This document shows positions 24,948 to 32,657 of a stretch of DNA of 32,713 bases, piece after piece (position 1 is the stretch's first letter; the number at the start of each line of letters is the position of its first letter). The position numbers and the translations under genes are program-made. Source of the DNA: Levilactobacillus koreensis JCM 16448 (GTDB taxonomy: Bacteria > Bacillota > Bacilli > Lactobacillales > Lactobacillaceae); the NCBI RefSeq assembly GCF_001435525.1, contig NZ_AZDP01000008.1, forward strand, positions 1 to 32,713, in the 5' to 3' direction. The notes beneath the pieces are model-generated. The model searched no databases, was not told where the DNA came from, and saw only the letters and a program-made list of their open reading frames with translations.

Positions 24948-26042
24948 GGCGAATTGTCAAACTAAGTGCAACGGTTTGTCAAAAAATACTTCATATGGGG
25001 TTTCATAGTTTAACACTTTGCGAGGACGTTGATTTAACTGCTTTTGGCAGTGTTCAACGTCCTGTTCTGTATAATTATCAATATCTGTTCGCTTGGGAAA
25101 ATATTCCCGGATTAATCCATTTGTATTCTCATTTGTTCCACGCTGTTCAGGCGAATATGGATCGGGCCAATAGACAGTAACACCTAACCTTTCGCTGATT
25201 TCATCAAGATGAAGAAATTCGGTCCCATGATCTGGTGTAATAGAATGAACAAATTCTTTAGGAATGGCCCCTAACAGTTCAACTAAGCCTTTATTTATCT
25301 CCTGCGAGTCCTTTTGCACAACCTTTTTGATAAGCGTAAGCCGACTAAGCCGATCGACAACCGTTAAAAGGATGGCGTGACCCGTTCGACCAATCACAGT
25401 ATCAATTTCCCAGTCACCTATACGTTGACGCTGGTTGATAAAACCAGGGCGCTCATGGATCGAGATATAGTCGGTCTGTACTTCTCGATGTCGTCTAGTA
25501 TTCTTTGAATGCCGAGTCCGATGTTTATGTCTGAGATGGCGCTGAATACCGGTATCACCACGTGAGGAGTACTTCTCACCTAAATTGTGTTGATAGATAT
25601 GACGGTAAATTGTGTTGTAGCTAACACACCATTGATGTTCCTTATTAAAGCGAGCGGTAATCTGCTCTGGTAACCAGTGCAGATCTAAGATGTAATGAAC
25701 AATTTGACGGCGTAATTGTGGATGGCTGTCTAATAGCCGCTTCTTGTGACAATTCTGCCGCTTTTGATGATAGTCATTATCTGCTTTGCTTGGGGAATAA
25801 TTACCTGCACAACGTTTTAACTCCCGTGAAATAGTGCTTGGATTTCGCCCCAGCCGTAACGCAACAGCCCGGATAGATAACCCCTTAGTTCGTAAAAACA
25901 TAAGTATTTCACGTTCTTTTATAGTAAGATGTTTATAGCTCATACCGGATACCTCGAATTGTTTGATTTGGTCGTTAAACATATTCTACCCGGTATGGGT
26001 TTATTTTTTTACTTTGTGTTGCATTTCAATTGTAAATTCGCC
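24948..26042 (-). mobile_element. IS30-family insertion sequence, type D, intact
   Basis: The ends are GGCGAATTGTCAAACTAAGT then GCAACGG at the left and, inverted, GGCGAATTTACAATTGAAAT then GCAACAC at the right. The transposase gene is full length. The termini resemble those of the split IS30 at the window ends but the proteins differ. It lies between apf and the opu operon. Confidence 0.88.
24957..25943 (-). CDS. IS30-family transposase (type D)
   Basis: This 328-residue protein starts from MSYKHLTIKEREILMFLRTK. The N-terminal helix-turn-helix is RAVALRLGRNPSTISRELKR. The DDE core has IGDWEIDTVIG, HSITPDHGTEF and EQRGTNENTNGLIREYFPK. The frame extends 13 codons upstream of the chosen ATG, but that part covers the terminal repeat. 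All catalytic residues are present, so the element may be active. Confidence 0.92.
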   Translation of the reverse strand: MSYKHLTIKEREILMFLRTKGLSIRAVALRLGRNPSTISRELKRCAGNYSPSKADNDYHQKRQNCHKKRLLDSHPQLRRQIVHYILDLHWLPEQITARFNKEHQWCVSYNTIYRHIYQHNLGEKYSSRGDTGIQRHLRHKHRTRHSKNTRRHREVQTDYISIHERPGFINQRQRIGDWEIDTVIGRTGHAILLTVVDRLSRLTLIKKVVQKDSQEINKGLVELLGAIPKEFVHSITPDHGTEFLHLDEISERLGVTVYWPDPYSPEQRGTNENTNGLIREYFPKRTDIDNYTEQDVEHCQKQLNQRPRKVLNYETPYEVFFDKPLHLV

Positions 26043-26292
26043 CTATTAAAAAAATTCTAATCACGTTCTAAAGCTGGAGACTTTTAAAAAAATCAAAATT
26101 TTGATATAGTGGATTATAGTACTTTTAGGTAACCAAGAAGTTTTTGAACGCCTTATGAAGGTTGAGTATGATGAAATTGGTTGGATATGGTGCTAATTTC
26201 TTGGTTTAGAACAAATTGGTGAATATAAAAAATGTAAATTTTATTTTGACTCATTCATAGCGTTATACACCATGTCTACCCAAGCGCGTGGC

Positions 26293-26343
26293 GCATGTTA
26301 CCCAGATTATTATTCCTTATGAATAATAATCTGGGTAACATGC
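26293..26343. promoter_or_regulatory. 23-bp perfect inverted repeat before opuAA (operator or leader hairpin)
   Basis: GCATGTTACCCAGATTATTA then TTC pairs without a mismatch with its complement across the 5-base loop CTTAT. The 3' arm ends 8 bases before the GGAGGT of opuAA. There is no T-run, so a simple terminator is unlikely. It would hide the ribosome site region or bind a dimeric regulator. The rest of 26043-26292 holds no gene; TTTTGACTCATTCATAGCGT then TATAC nearby is a poor promoter candidate. Confidence 0.75.
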
Positions 26344-26359
26344 TAATACATGGAGGTGT

Positions 26360-27556
26360 ATGTTGGTAGAAAAAGTTAAAGTTAAAAATGTAACTAAGAT
26401 TTTTGGAAAGCAAATATCTCTAGCAAAAAAATTGTTGCGTGAGGGAAAGTCTAAAGCAGAGATCCTTTCGCAGACAGGTTGTACTGTTGGAGTTAATCAA
26501 GCTAGTTTTGCTGTTAATGAAGGTGAACTGTTTGTAATCATGGGGCTGTCTGGAAGTGGAAAGTCTACGATTATCCGAATGATCAACCGCTTGATAAATT
26601 CGACTGATGGGGATATTGAAATCGATGAACAAGGTGTGATGGGCCTCAGTAAGGAAGAATTACGTCACTTGCGCCAAGATAAGATCGGCATGGTTTTTCA
26701 AAATTTTGCCTTGTTTCCGCATAAGTCCGTATTACAAAATGCGGCTTATGGATTGGAGCTTAAAAAGTTTCCGTTAGATGTACGAAACAGGAAAGCTCAT
26801 GAAGCATTGACACTAGTCGGCTTGACCGGGTATGACGACCAATATCCAGATCAGTTATCAGGCGGGATGCAGCAGCGGGTTGGTCTCGCGCGCGCTTTGG
26901 CCAATGATGCCGAGATTCTGTTGATGGACGAGGCATTTTCGGCCTTGGATCCGTTATATCGGAAAGAAATGCAGGATTTGTTATTGCAAATTCAAGAAAA
27001 AATGCATAAAACGATCATTTTTATTGGCCATGACCTGAACGAAGCTTTGAAATTAGGGGATAGGATTATGATCATGCGTGATGGCCATATCGAACAAATT
27101 GATAATCCGGAAGATATTTTGACTCACCCGGCTAATGATTACGTAGAACGCTTCATCGAAGGGGTCGACCGGACAAAGGTCCTGACGGCAAGTAGTGTAA
27201 TGACGCAGGCCCAGGTGGTTAATATTGGAAAGGCTGGACCACGGGTGGCTTTGCGGAGAATGCGAGCCAACGATATCTCTTCAATATACGTGGTTGATAA
27301 TGACAACAAATTCGTGGGTTTTGCCGATGCGCATGATGTTTCGGATCTGATTAAGAAGGGCAGTGAAGACCTGAAGTCAGTCCTTAGGACAGACGTGCCT
27401 AAGACAAGTGTGGATATGCCAATCAATGCATTGATTAACGATATTTCGAAGGCAGCAATTCCTTATGTCGTGTTGGATGATGACGATCATCTACTAGGCA
27501 TCATTCTACGGAGTTCTGTTTTGGCGGCTATCGCTGGGGAAGAGGTGAGTGCTTAA
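26360..27556 (+). CDS. opuAA: Glycine betaine/proline-type ABC transporter ATPase with CBS domains
   Basis: This 398-residue ATPase of a type I osmoprotectant importer has Walker A GLSGSGKST at 62-70, the Q-loop in MVFQNFALFPH, signature LSGGMQQR at 166-173 and Walker B ILLMDE at 186-191. Two CBS motifs fill residues about 275-395 (VMTQAQVVNIG..., PINALINDISKAAIPYVVLD). In OpuA these domains sense ionic strength and bind cyclic di-AMP, shutting the transporter. GGAGGT lies two bases before the ATG and five before an in-frame TTG at 26363, which may be the real start. Its stop overlaps the ATG of opuAB (TAATG). Confidence 0.94.
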   Translation: MLVEKVKVKNVTKIFGKQISLAKKLLREGKSKAEILSQTGCTVGVNQASFAVNEGELFVIMGLSGSGKSTIIRMINRLINSTDGDIEIDEQGVMGLSKEELRHLRQDKIGMVFQNFALFPHKSVLQNAAYGLELKKFPLDVRNRKAHEALTLVGLTGYDDQYPDQLSGGMQQRVGLARALANDAEILLMDEAFSALDPLYRKEMQDLLLQIQEKMHKTIIFIGHDLNEALKLGDRIMIMRDGHIEQIDNPEDILTHPANDYVERFIEGVDRTKVLTASSVMTQAQVVNIGKAGPRVALRRMRANDISSIYVVDNDNKFVGFADAHDVSDLIKKGSEDLKSVLRTDVPKTSVDMPINALINDISKAAIPYVVLDDDDHLLGIILRSSVLAAIAGEEVSA

Positions 27557-28395
27557 TGAATATTGGACAAATACCTTTAGCGGAATGGATCAACTCAGGT
27601 GTTGACTGGCTGAGTCAATTTACCGGATTTTTTTATAGTGTGACGATCTTTTTCCAGGTAATCATTGACGGTATTCAATGGGCTTTTGACTTCTTGCCGC
27701 AATGGGTCTTTATCTTGGTGGTCTTAGCACTCACGTACTGGGTTAAACGAGGACAAAAGAAAATTAGTTTCATGGTGTTTGAAGTTTTGGGGCTGTTATT
27801 GATCTGGAACTTAGGATACTGGCGTGATATGACCCAGACCTTGACGTTAGTTTTGTCGTCTAGTTTGATTGCAATCGTTGTTGGGATTCCACTTGGAATT
27901 TGGATGGCAAAAAGTTCAAGAGCTGAGATCGTAATCAAACCAATTCTTGACTTCATGCAGACCTTGCCAGCGTTTGTTTATCTAATACCGGCCGTTTCAT
28001 TTTTTGGTATCGGGATGGTACCGGGGGTGTTGGCTTCAGTGATTTTTGCGACGCCACCGACAGTGCGAATGACAAACTTGGGAATCCGGCAGGTGCCAAG
28101 TGACTTGATCGAGGTAGCGGATTCCTTTGGCTCGACCAGCTGGCAAAAGCTAATCAAATTACAGTTACCACTAGCAAAAACAACAATAATGTCCGGAATT
28201 AATCAAACGATGATGCTTGGACTTTCAATGGTCGTGATTGCATCAATGATTGGCGCCCTTGGTTTAGGAACTCAGGTTTACTTTGCTGTGGGGCGTAATG
28301 ATGCCGGGGCAGGATTTGCCGCAGGAATTGCTGTGGTTATTGTAGCTATTATTTTGGATCGAATCACACAATCGTTCAACAAAACATCCAAATAA
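27556..28395 (+). CDS. opuAB: Osmoprotectant ABC transporter permease
   Basis: This 279-residue membrane protein has an amphipathic N-terminus and about seven transmembrane segments. The EAA-type cytoplasmic loop, VADSFGSTSWQKLIKLQLPL, docks onto the ATPase. Length matches B. subtilis OpuAB/GbuB-type subunits. GAGGTG precedes the ATG, and the start overlaps the opuAA stop by one base, so translation is coupled. It would form a homodimeric channel for glycine betaine or related solutes. Confidence 0.93.
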   Translation: MNIGQIPLAEWINSGVDWLSQFTGFFYSVTIFFQVIIDGIQWAFDFLPQWVFILVVLALTYWVKRGQKKISFMVFEVLGLLLIWNLGYWRDMTQTLTLVLSSSLIAIVVGIPLGIWMAKSSRAEIVIKPILDFMQTLPAFVYLIPAVSFFGIGMVPGVLASVIFATPPTVRMTNLGIRQVPSDLIEVADSFGSTSWQKLIKLQLPLAKTTIMSGINQTMMLGLSMVVIASMIGALGLGTQVYFAVGRNDAGAGFAAGIAVVIVAIILDRITQSFNKTSK

Positions 28396-28411
28396 AGGGG
28401 GAATGATTAGT

Positions 28412-29320
28412 TTGAAGAAAAGAATTCTCCGTTATTTGCAAATGGCCACAGTGATTATATGTTTGACAGCCATAGTTAGTGCTTGTGCTAAACCAGCTGA
28501 ATACGACTCACATAAAAAGTTAGGACCGCAAATCAATTATACGATTACAGGGATCGAAGCTGGTGCGGGTGAAATGGCTAATACACAAACATTGTTGTCA
28601 AAATATAAGTTGAAACAGGCTAACTGGCAGATCATGCCAAGTTCTACAGCTGCGATGATTAGCACGTTATCCAAGGCAGTTAAAAATAAACAGCCTATCG
28701 TTGTTACTGGCTGGCAGCCACACTGGATGGTTGCTAAATATTCGTTGAAATTTTTAAAAGATCCAAAACATGTTTATGGTAATGGTGAATCAATGCGCAC
28801 CATTACACGTAAAGGGTTGGAAAAAGATAATCCAGGTGCTACTAAGTTACTAAAGAATTTCCATTGGACAATTTCAATGTCAAATCCAGTAATGCTGAAC
28901 ATAAACGGTGGCATGAATAAGCAAAAAGCTGTCAATCAGTTTATTAAAAACCATCCTAAACAAGTCAAAGCATGGACAGCGGGGGTGCCAAACGGTCATG
29001 GCAAAAAAATTAAATTAGTTTATACACCATATGACTATGAAATTGCGGTAACCACTTTAGTAACGACTTTGTTGAAGCAAAAAGGATATAAAGCTACAAT
29101 GCAACAGTTAGACGTGGGAGTTATGTGGAATTCGATAGCTAATGGTAGTTCTGACGCTTCCTTGACTGCTGAGTTACCAGTTACCCATGGCTTGTATGCC
29201 AAGAAGTGCAAAGGTAAGTATGTTCAATTGCGCAAAAATTTGAAGGGTGCTCAAACAGGGTTGGCAGTTCCCAAATATATGAAGAATATTAATACTGTTG
29301 ATGATCTAAAAAACAAATGA
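28412..29320 (+). CDS. opuAC: Osmoprotectant-binding lipoprotein
   Basis: This substrate-binding lipoprotein of about 302 residues has signal KKRILRYLQMATVIICL and lipobox IVSAC, whose Cys would be lipidated and anchor it outside the membrane. The OpuAC fold is recognisable by aromatic-box regions (VVTGWQPHWM, the Trp in DVGVMWNSIANGSSDASLTA) and by PELPVTH-like AELPVTHGLY. I chose TTG 28412 because AAAGGGGG lies 10 bases upstream. The ATG at 28403 is only one base from that site, so it would be poorly spaced. Last gene of the operon, 16 bp after opuAB, followed by a terminator. Confidence 0.93.
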   Translation: MKKRILRYLQMATVIICLTAIVSACAKPAEYDSHKKLGPQINYTITGIEAGAGEMANTQTLLSKYKLKQANWQIMPSSTAAMISTLSKAVKNKQPIVVTGWQPHWMVAKYSLKFLKDPKHVYGNGESMRTITRKGLEKDNPGATKLLKNFHWTISMSNPVMLNINGGMNKQKAVNQFIKNHPKQVKAWTAGVPNGHGKKIKLVYTPYDYEIAVTTLVTTLLKQKGYKATMQQLDVGVMWNSIANGSSDASLTAELPVTHGLYAKKCKGKYVQLRKNLKGAQTGLAVPKYMKNINTVDDLKNK

Positions 29321-29337
29321 TATTGGCTGTAAAATTT

Positions 29338-29370
29338 CTGGCATTGGACCACACCAATGCCAGTTTTTTT
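29338..29370 (+). terminator. Terminator of the opu operon
   Basis: CTGGCATTGG-ACCACA-CCAATGCCAG is a perfect 10-bp stem followed by TTTTTTT. It starts 18 bp after the opuAC stop. Confidence 0.93.
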
Positions 29371-29439
29371 GTTATTTGTCATGTGAAGTTGATGGAATCC
29401 TTATGAAGTATCTGGAGCTTAATTGGTCTAGGTACTTTT

Positions 29440-29795
29440 TTATACCGTCACAGTTTGACGTGCTGGGTGAAGCCATTGGCGTTGAATCTTAATACGGTTG
29501 ACAAAGTTCTCCCAATTACGGAAGCCAAAAGCAGTGTTTTTAATCTTCTTAATTCGGCCGATGTTGCCCTCTAAATAACCGTTTGAATATGGTGATTCAA
29601 CGGCGTTCAGGGCCTGTTTCCGGTACTTCTTAAAGCTTTTGATGGTTGTGCCCATTTGTTTAATTAGTTGATGATATTGGCATAGGAACTAATGAAATAG
29701 GTTTGTATTATGAATGCGCAAAGACTTTATGATGTCTTGATAAATCTCATAAGTTGTTTTGAAGTCTTGCCCCAAATTTGAGACATTCGGTGACT
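29440..29795 (-). pseudogene. ISL3-family transposase remnant
   Basis: The C-terminal part reads YHQLIKQMGTTIKSFKKYRK and SPYSNGYLEGNIGRIKKIKN then AFGFRNWENF, with the catalytic Glu region YLEGN. Upstream, after a stop, comes DFKTTYEIYQDIIKSLRI, also ISL3-like, so the gene is broken by nonsense and deletion. It differs from the ISL3 remnant at 22565. No intact ISL3 end is seen at its 3' side. Confidence 0.78.
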
Positions 29796-29814
29796 TCCTC
29801 GGTAATAATTTTGC

Positions 29815-29925
29815 GTGTCAAAATCAAAAGAAAAGACGACCACAAAGGACCTATACTTACTTACCGCAGATGAACGTATCAAGATTTAGCTCTTTTGGAA
29901 GGCCAAGATAAAGGGGTTCCTATGA
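29815..29925 (+). pseudogene. Possible IS30-type transposase N-terminal remnant
   Basis: A short open stretch reads SKSKEKTTTKDLYLLTADER IKI then stop, then LFWKAKIKGF. TADERIKI resembles the N-terminal helix of IS30-type transposases (compare TYSERIKIETF at 20590). Too short to be sure. The surrounding 29796-30020 shows nothing else I can name. Confidence 0.3.
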
Positions 29926-30021
29926 TGTAATGACGGACAAATTGTTCGGTACATTACACCACCGTAGGAGTCATGCTTAAAAATGATCGAAAGTCAGTTA
30001 TAACCACGTTATAATAAAAAC

Positions 30022-30147
30022 AGCAAAAGGAAGTACCATCGAAAACAGGGCTTCCCGCGCAAGCCGCTTCAAAGGCGGTGGCCTTAGCTAAAGAACGATA
30101 TCAAGGCGCCCCATAACCGTTCAAAGTTATGTAGGGAGGCTTTTTTA
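30022..30147 (+). ncRNA. Candidate antisense antitoxin RNA 2
   Basis: A TATAAT at 30010-30015 would start an RNA near 30022. It contains conserved stems (GGAAG...CTTCC and GCCGC...GCGGTGGC) shared with copy 1. It ends at CCCCATAAC pairing with GTTATGTAGGG and then TTTTTT (to 30146), inside the 3' end of the convergent toxin gene. Predicted length is about 125 nt, as for copy 1. The -35 region is poor. Confidence 0.55.
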
Positions 30148-30234
30148 TTGGTAGTGCTTGTTGATATAGTTGAGTAGCACGATTAAAAATGTGCCAAACA
30201 GCAATATCAGCGAGACTGTCTGGAAGACGCTCAT
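30145..30234 (-). CDS. Small hydrophobic holin-like type I toxin, copy 2
   Basis: The 29 residues MSVFQTVSLILLFGTFLIVL then LNYINKHYQ are one membrane helix with a polar tail, and the same length as copy 1 (5356-5445). Eight conservative replacements separate the copies. AAGAAGG lies 11 bases upstream. The promoter has TTGGTC and, 17 bases later, TATGCT, weaker than copy 1's TATAAT. It follows the hsdS stop by 170 bp. Confidence 0.7.
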   Translation of the reverse strand: MSVFQTVSLILLFGTFLIVLLNYINKHYQ

Positions 30235-30404
30235 TGACTGTGAAACCTTCTTGAAGATTATTCCATGTCAACTCGCAAGGGAAAAGACAGTCACTGCCCT
30301 TAAAATTGCTTAGTCAAGCATACAAAGAAATGATGGATTGACCAAGCCACAATAAACATTAAGGTATCAAGCTTCCTAGAAGCCCAATTTGATTGCATTA
30401 AGTA

Positions 30405-31135
30405 TCAGCAAAACATCTTTTGTAGATATCCTTTTTTGAGTTCCTGGAGTTTTTCAAGTTTACGCTGATAAAGAGCGATAGTCTTGTCGAGTTGTTTGAA
30501 AAAAATGCCAATTTTCTTTTGTTCTTGTAAACTTTTAGGTAGTGTTACTTTGAACTGTGATAAAGATCTTTGACTAACACCTTTCGCAGTACCGCCGCTT
30601 GATAAGGATGATAATTCATTAAATGATTTCGGCGAACGTAACAAGACAGCCAAGAAATCATTTGTGATTTTATCTGAAGCAACATCAAAAGCGATTGTTC
30701 GTTGACTGAGAATATATTTGTTGTTGTCCGGTATTTGTGCCACATTTCCCATTGGTGCCTCTGTGGTAAATAATACTTGGCCCTTATAAAGTTCTTTTCC
30801 AGTCATCCACTTATCATATAGTTTTTGATTTCCATAATGTGCATCAGCAGATGGATCAATATAACCATTTTTTACATTAAGAGCTGAAAGGGCAAGATAT
30901 CCAGACTCGCTCCAATCCATATCCAGTTTTTTGGGAGTACGTCCACGAAAATCTACTGTACGTCTAATGTTGTCGAAGAACTTACGCTGTTCCAAAGCGT
31001 CAGCAAACCCTAAAAATCTTAATTCTGGGAACTTGCTCCCATTTTTGGGGAACAATTTCTGCAAATAGCCCTGTTTAAGTGCCTTAAGCTTAGCTAACTT
31101 ACGCTGGTTGACTGCGATGAGGGTGTCGAGGTGTG
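30405..31135 (-). pseudogene. hsdS: Type I restriction specificity subunit HsdS, 3' half
   Basis: About 240 codons remain. The central conserved coiled coil (HLDTLIAVNQRKLAKLKALK then QGYLQKLFPKNG) starts directly at the mini-element at 31136. The second target-recognition domain follows (FRGRTPKKLDMDWSESGYLA ... LSQRTIAFD ... GGTAKGVSQRSLSQFKVTLP), then the C-terminal conserved region (KQLDKTIALYQRKLEKLQEL). The first recognition domain is missing and no hsdR/hsdM lie in the window. An internal ATG at 31064 would give 219 residues. Half-HsdS proteins can sometimes dimerise and recruit a chromosomal HsdM/HsdR, so residual function is conceivable. Confidence 0.9.
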
Positions 31136-31354
31136 GTAGATTGCAAATTTAATCCGAATTTTTGGACAAATTTGTCAGCATAACCTGATACGGTGTTTGC
31201 CAGTCGAGTATTTTAAGCGGTCGCTGGTTAATTTGGAGTAACGTCGTCGTTAAATCTTGAGCACTAATGTGCTCAAAACGAGTCCCTTTAGGATAAAAAT
31301 AGGTAGATTGTAAAATTAATCCGAACGCTGTTCGGATTAATTTTACAATCTACC
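31136..31354. mobile_element. 219-bp mini-element derived from IS30 type C
   Basis: It starts with the left end of the IS30 at 19661 (GGTAGATTGCAAATTTAATC) and about 165 bp of its transposase 3' end (the segment ending AGTCCCTTTAGGATAAAAAT). It then joins an inverted pair of the IS right end and closes with ATTTTACAATCTACC at 31354. Both outer ends are therefore intact and in the correct inverted orientation, as in a MITE. It interrupts hsdS. A transposase of this IS type could move it; the copy in this window is frameshifted. Confidence 0.7.
31302..31354. repeat. 53-bp perfect palindrome made of two IS30 ends
   Basis: GGTAGATTGTAAAATTAATC continuing CGAAC (25 bases), then GCT, then the exact complement. 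Each arm equals the right terminal repeat of IS30 type C. Two ends are thus face to face with three bases between them. Confidence 0.95.
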
Positions 31355-31485
31355 ATATATCTAAGCTTTTTTAATGGTGAGAAACTTTGCCACTTGCAAT
31401 GCTCGATTAATTACTTAGGTATACAAAATGATTATTGTCACGAGACTAAAATAATCTTAATGTTTAAATTTTCTTCATTTCAATA

Positions 31486-31531
31486 AAAGACCGGTCTGCC
31501 AAAACCCAAAGATTTTAACAGACTGATCTTT
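31486..31531 (-). terminator. Terminator of the MarR gene
   Basis: On the reverse strand AAAGATCAGTCTG ... CAGACCGGTCTTT forms an imperfect 13-bp stem with a long loop, followed by TATTG. It starts 39 bp after the marR-type stop. The remaining 31355-31485 contains no recognisable gene. Confidence 0.5.
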
Positions 31532-31569
31532 ATTTACATTAGTACATCTTGACTTATCTTGAAAAAACT

Positions 31570-32007
31570 TTAATTTATCCTAGCAAGTTGTTGTGACAAA
31601 GTTTCCACTTGTTTAGTCAACTTCTCCAGATCGTGACTCTGGTTGAAAGCTTTTAAGTTCGCTTGCACTTGCCGAACACCTTCCTGGACCCTTTCTTGGC
31701 CATTAACAGTCAAAGATAGCCAAACAATTCGTCGATCATTTGGATTCACTTGTGATTGAATTAAATTATCTTGAATCAATCGCCAAGTATTCCTGGAAAT
31801 TAGTGTGCGCGTGACCGTGAATGCATCAGCTAATTCACTAGCAGTAGCTTGCCCATGTTGTTCAAGATAGACTAATATTCCCCACTCACGCATTGAAAAT
31901 TCAGTTTTGGCCAGTCCTTGCACTAACATCTGGTATGCCTGATTCTGAATAGCTTGCAGGGTTGTTAAGCTCTCAAACTGGTTCTTAATTTGCTGCTGAT
32001 TTAGCAT
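31570..32007 (-). CDS. MarR-family transcriptional regulator
   Basis: This 145-residue winged-helix regulator has recognition helix region ATASELADAFTVTRTLISRN and wing QVNPNDRRIVWLSLTVNGQE with the conserved DRR, flanked by dimerisation helices. It would bind a palindromic operator as a dimer and respond to small ligands or oxidation. Its target is not known. No efflux gene is adjacent, and the nearest strong dyad in the window is the one before opuAA, 5 kb away on the other side of IS remnants. Confidence 0.92.
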   Translation of the reverse strand: MLNQQQIKNQFESLTTLQAIQNQAYQMLVQGLAKTEFSMREWGILVYLEQHGQATASELADAFTVTRTLISRNTWRLIQDNLIQSQVNPNDRRIVWLSLTVNGQERVQEGVRQVQANLKAFNQSHDLEKLTKQVETLSQQLARIN

Positions 32008-32018
32008 ATAATATCATC

Positions 32019-32215
32019 CTATTCTTTGTACTGCCGCTGAGTCATTCCGAAGAGTTATAACAAACTACTCATGGCTAATAGTAATAAGCCCCTCAGTGTC
32101 ATATGTCGTTGGTCAGTTTCATCAGTTCGAGGCAACCATTGATCTACAAAATTAGTAGCCTCTGTTTGACCAGCCTGAACCGGTTTAGCAGCATCGTTGA
32201 TTGGCTCGGGTTAAT
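32019..32215 (-). pseudogene. C-terminal remnant of a sortase-anchored surface protein
   Basis: The reverse strand reads EPINDAAKPVQAGQTEATNF then VDQWLPRTDETDQRHMTLRG and LLLLAMSSLL, a stop, and LFGMTQRQYKE. LPRTDE fits the LPxTxE sortase motif used by Lactiplantibacillus plantarum-type sortases, followed by a hydrophobic segment and a charged tail. A stop codon before the tail and the missing N-terminus show decay. The intact protein would have been a wall-anchored adhesin-like protein (inference). Confidence 0.6.
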
Positions 32216-32334
32216 AGAAACTCTAAAATCTGTCGATAAACTATTTATAATTCTTATTATAATAAATTGATTCAAACTCATTATGAACGTTAGAAATATT
32301 ATTAATATGCATTGAAGGTTAATTTTACAATCTC

Positions 32335-32452
32335 CTCGATTTAAAATTGAAGTGCAACACCTGCTCTACTAGACCAGTTCTTTATTCAGACTAGTCAAAA
32401 AGGCCATGAAGACCTATTCTTAATTCACCACAAACAAGAAAGAGGTATCTTC
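32335..32452. repeat. Left end of the split IS30 copy
   Basis: CTCGATTTAAAATTGAAGTG then CAACACC is the inverted partner of the sequence at about 914-940. It lies against AATTTTACAATCT (about 32320-32332), an old IS30 type C end. A promoter for the transposase is expected here but is not distinct. AGAGGT precedes the ATG at 32453. Confidence 0.55.
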
Positions 32453-32657
32453 ATGACCCGAATTAAGAATATCATATCTAATCAGTATCACCAACTCAAT
32501 TTAGCTGAACGTGGTCGAATTGAAGCCCTAAGGGGCTTAGATTGGTCCATCCGCCGGATTGCCAAGGCTCTTCATCGTAATCCCAGTACGATTTCGCGTG
32601 AATTAAGACGGGGGACAACAACACAGATTAACGCTAATACTCGTATCTTCGAACAGT
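32453..32657 (+). pseudogene. IS30-family transposase, N-terminal part (interrupted)
   Basis: The 68 codons MTRIKNIISNQYHQLNLAER ... IRRIAKALHRNPSTISRELR carry the N-terminal helix-turn-helix of IS30 transposases. After CAG-T at 32657 the IS21-type end begins and the frame runs into TAG at 32672. The continuation is at 63-883. The two parts join in frame with a shared AACAGT. Confidence 0.9.
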
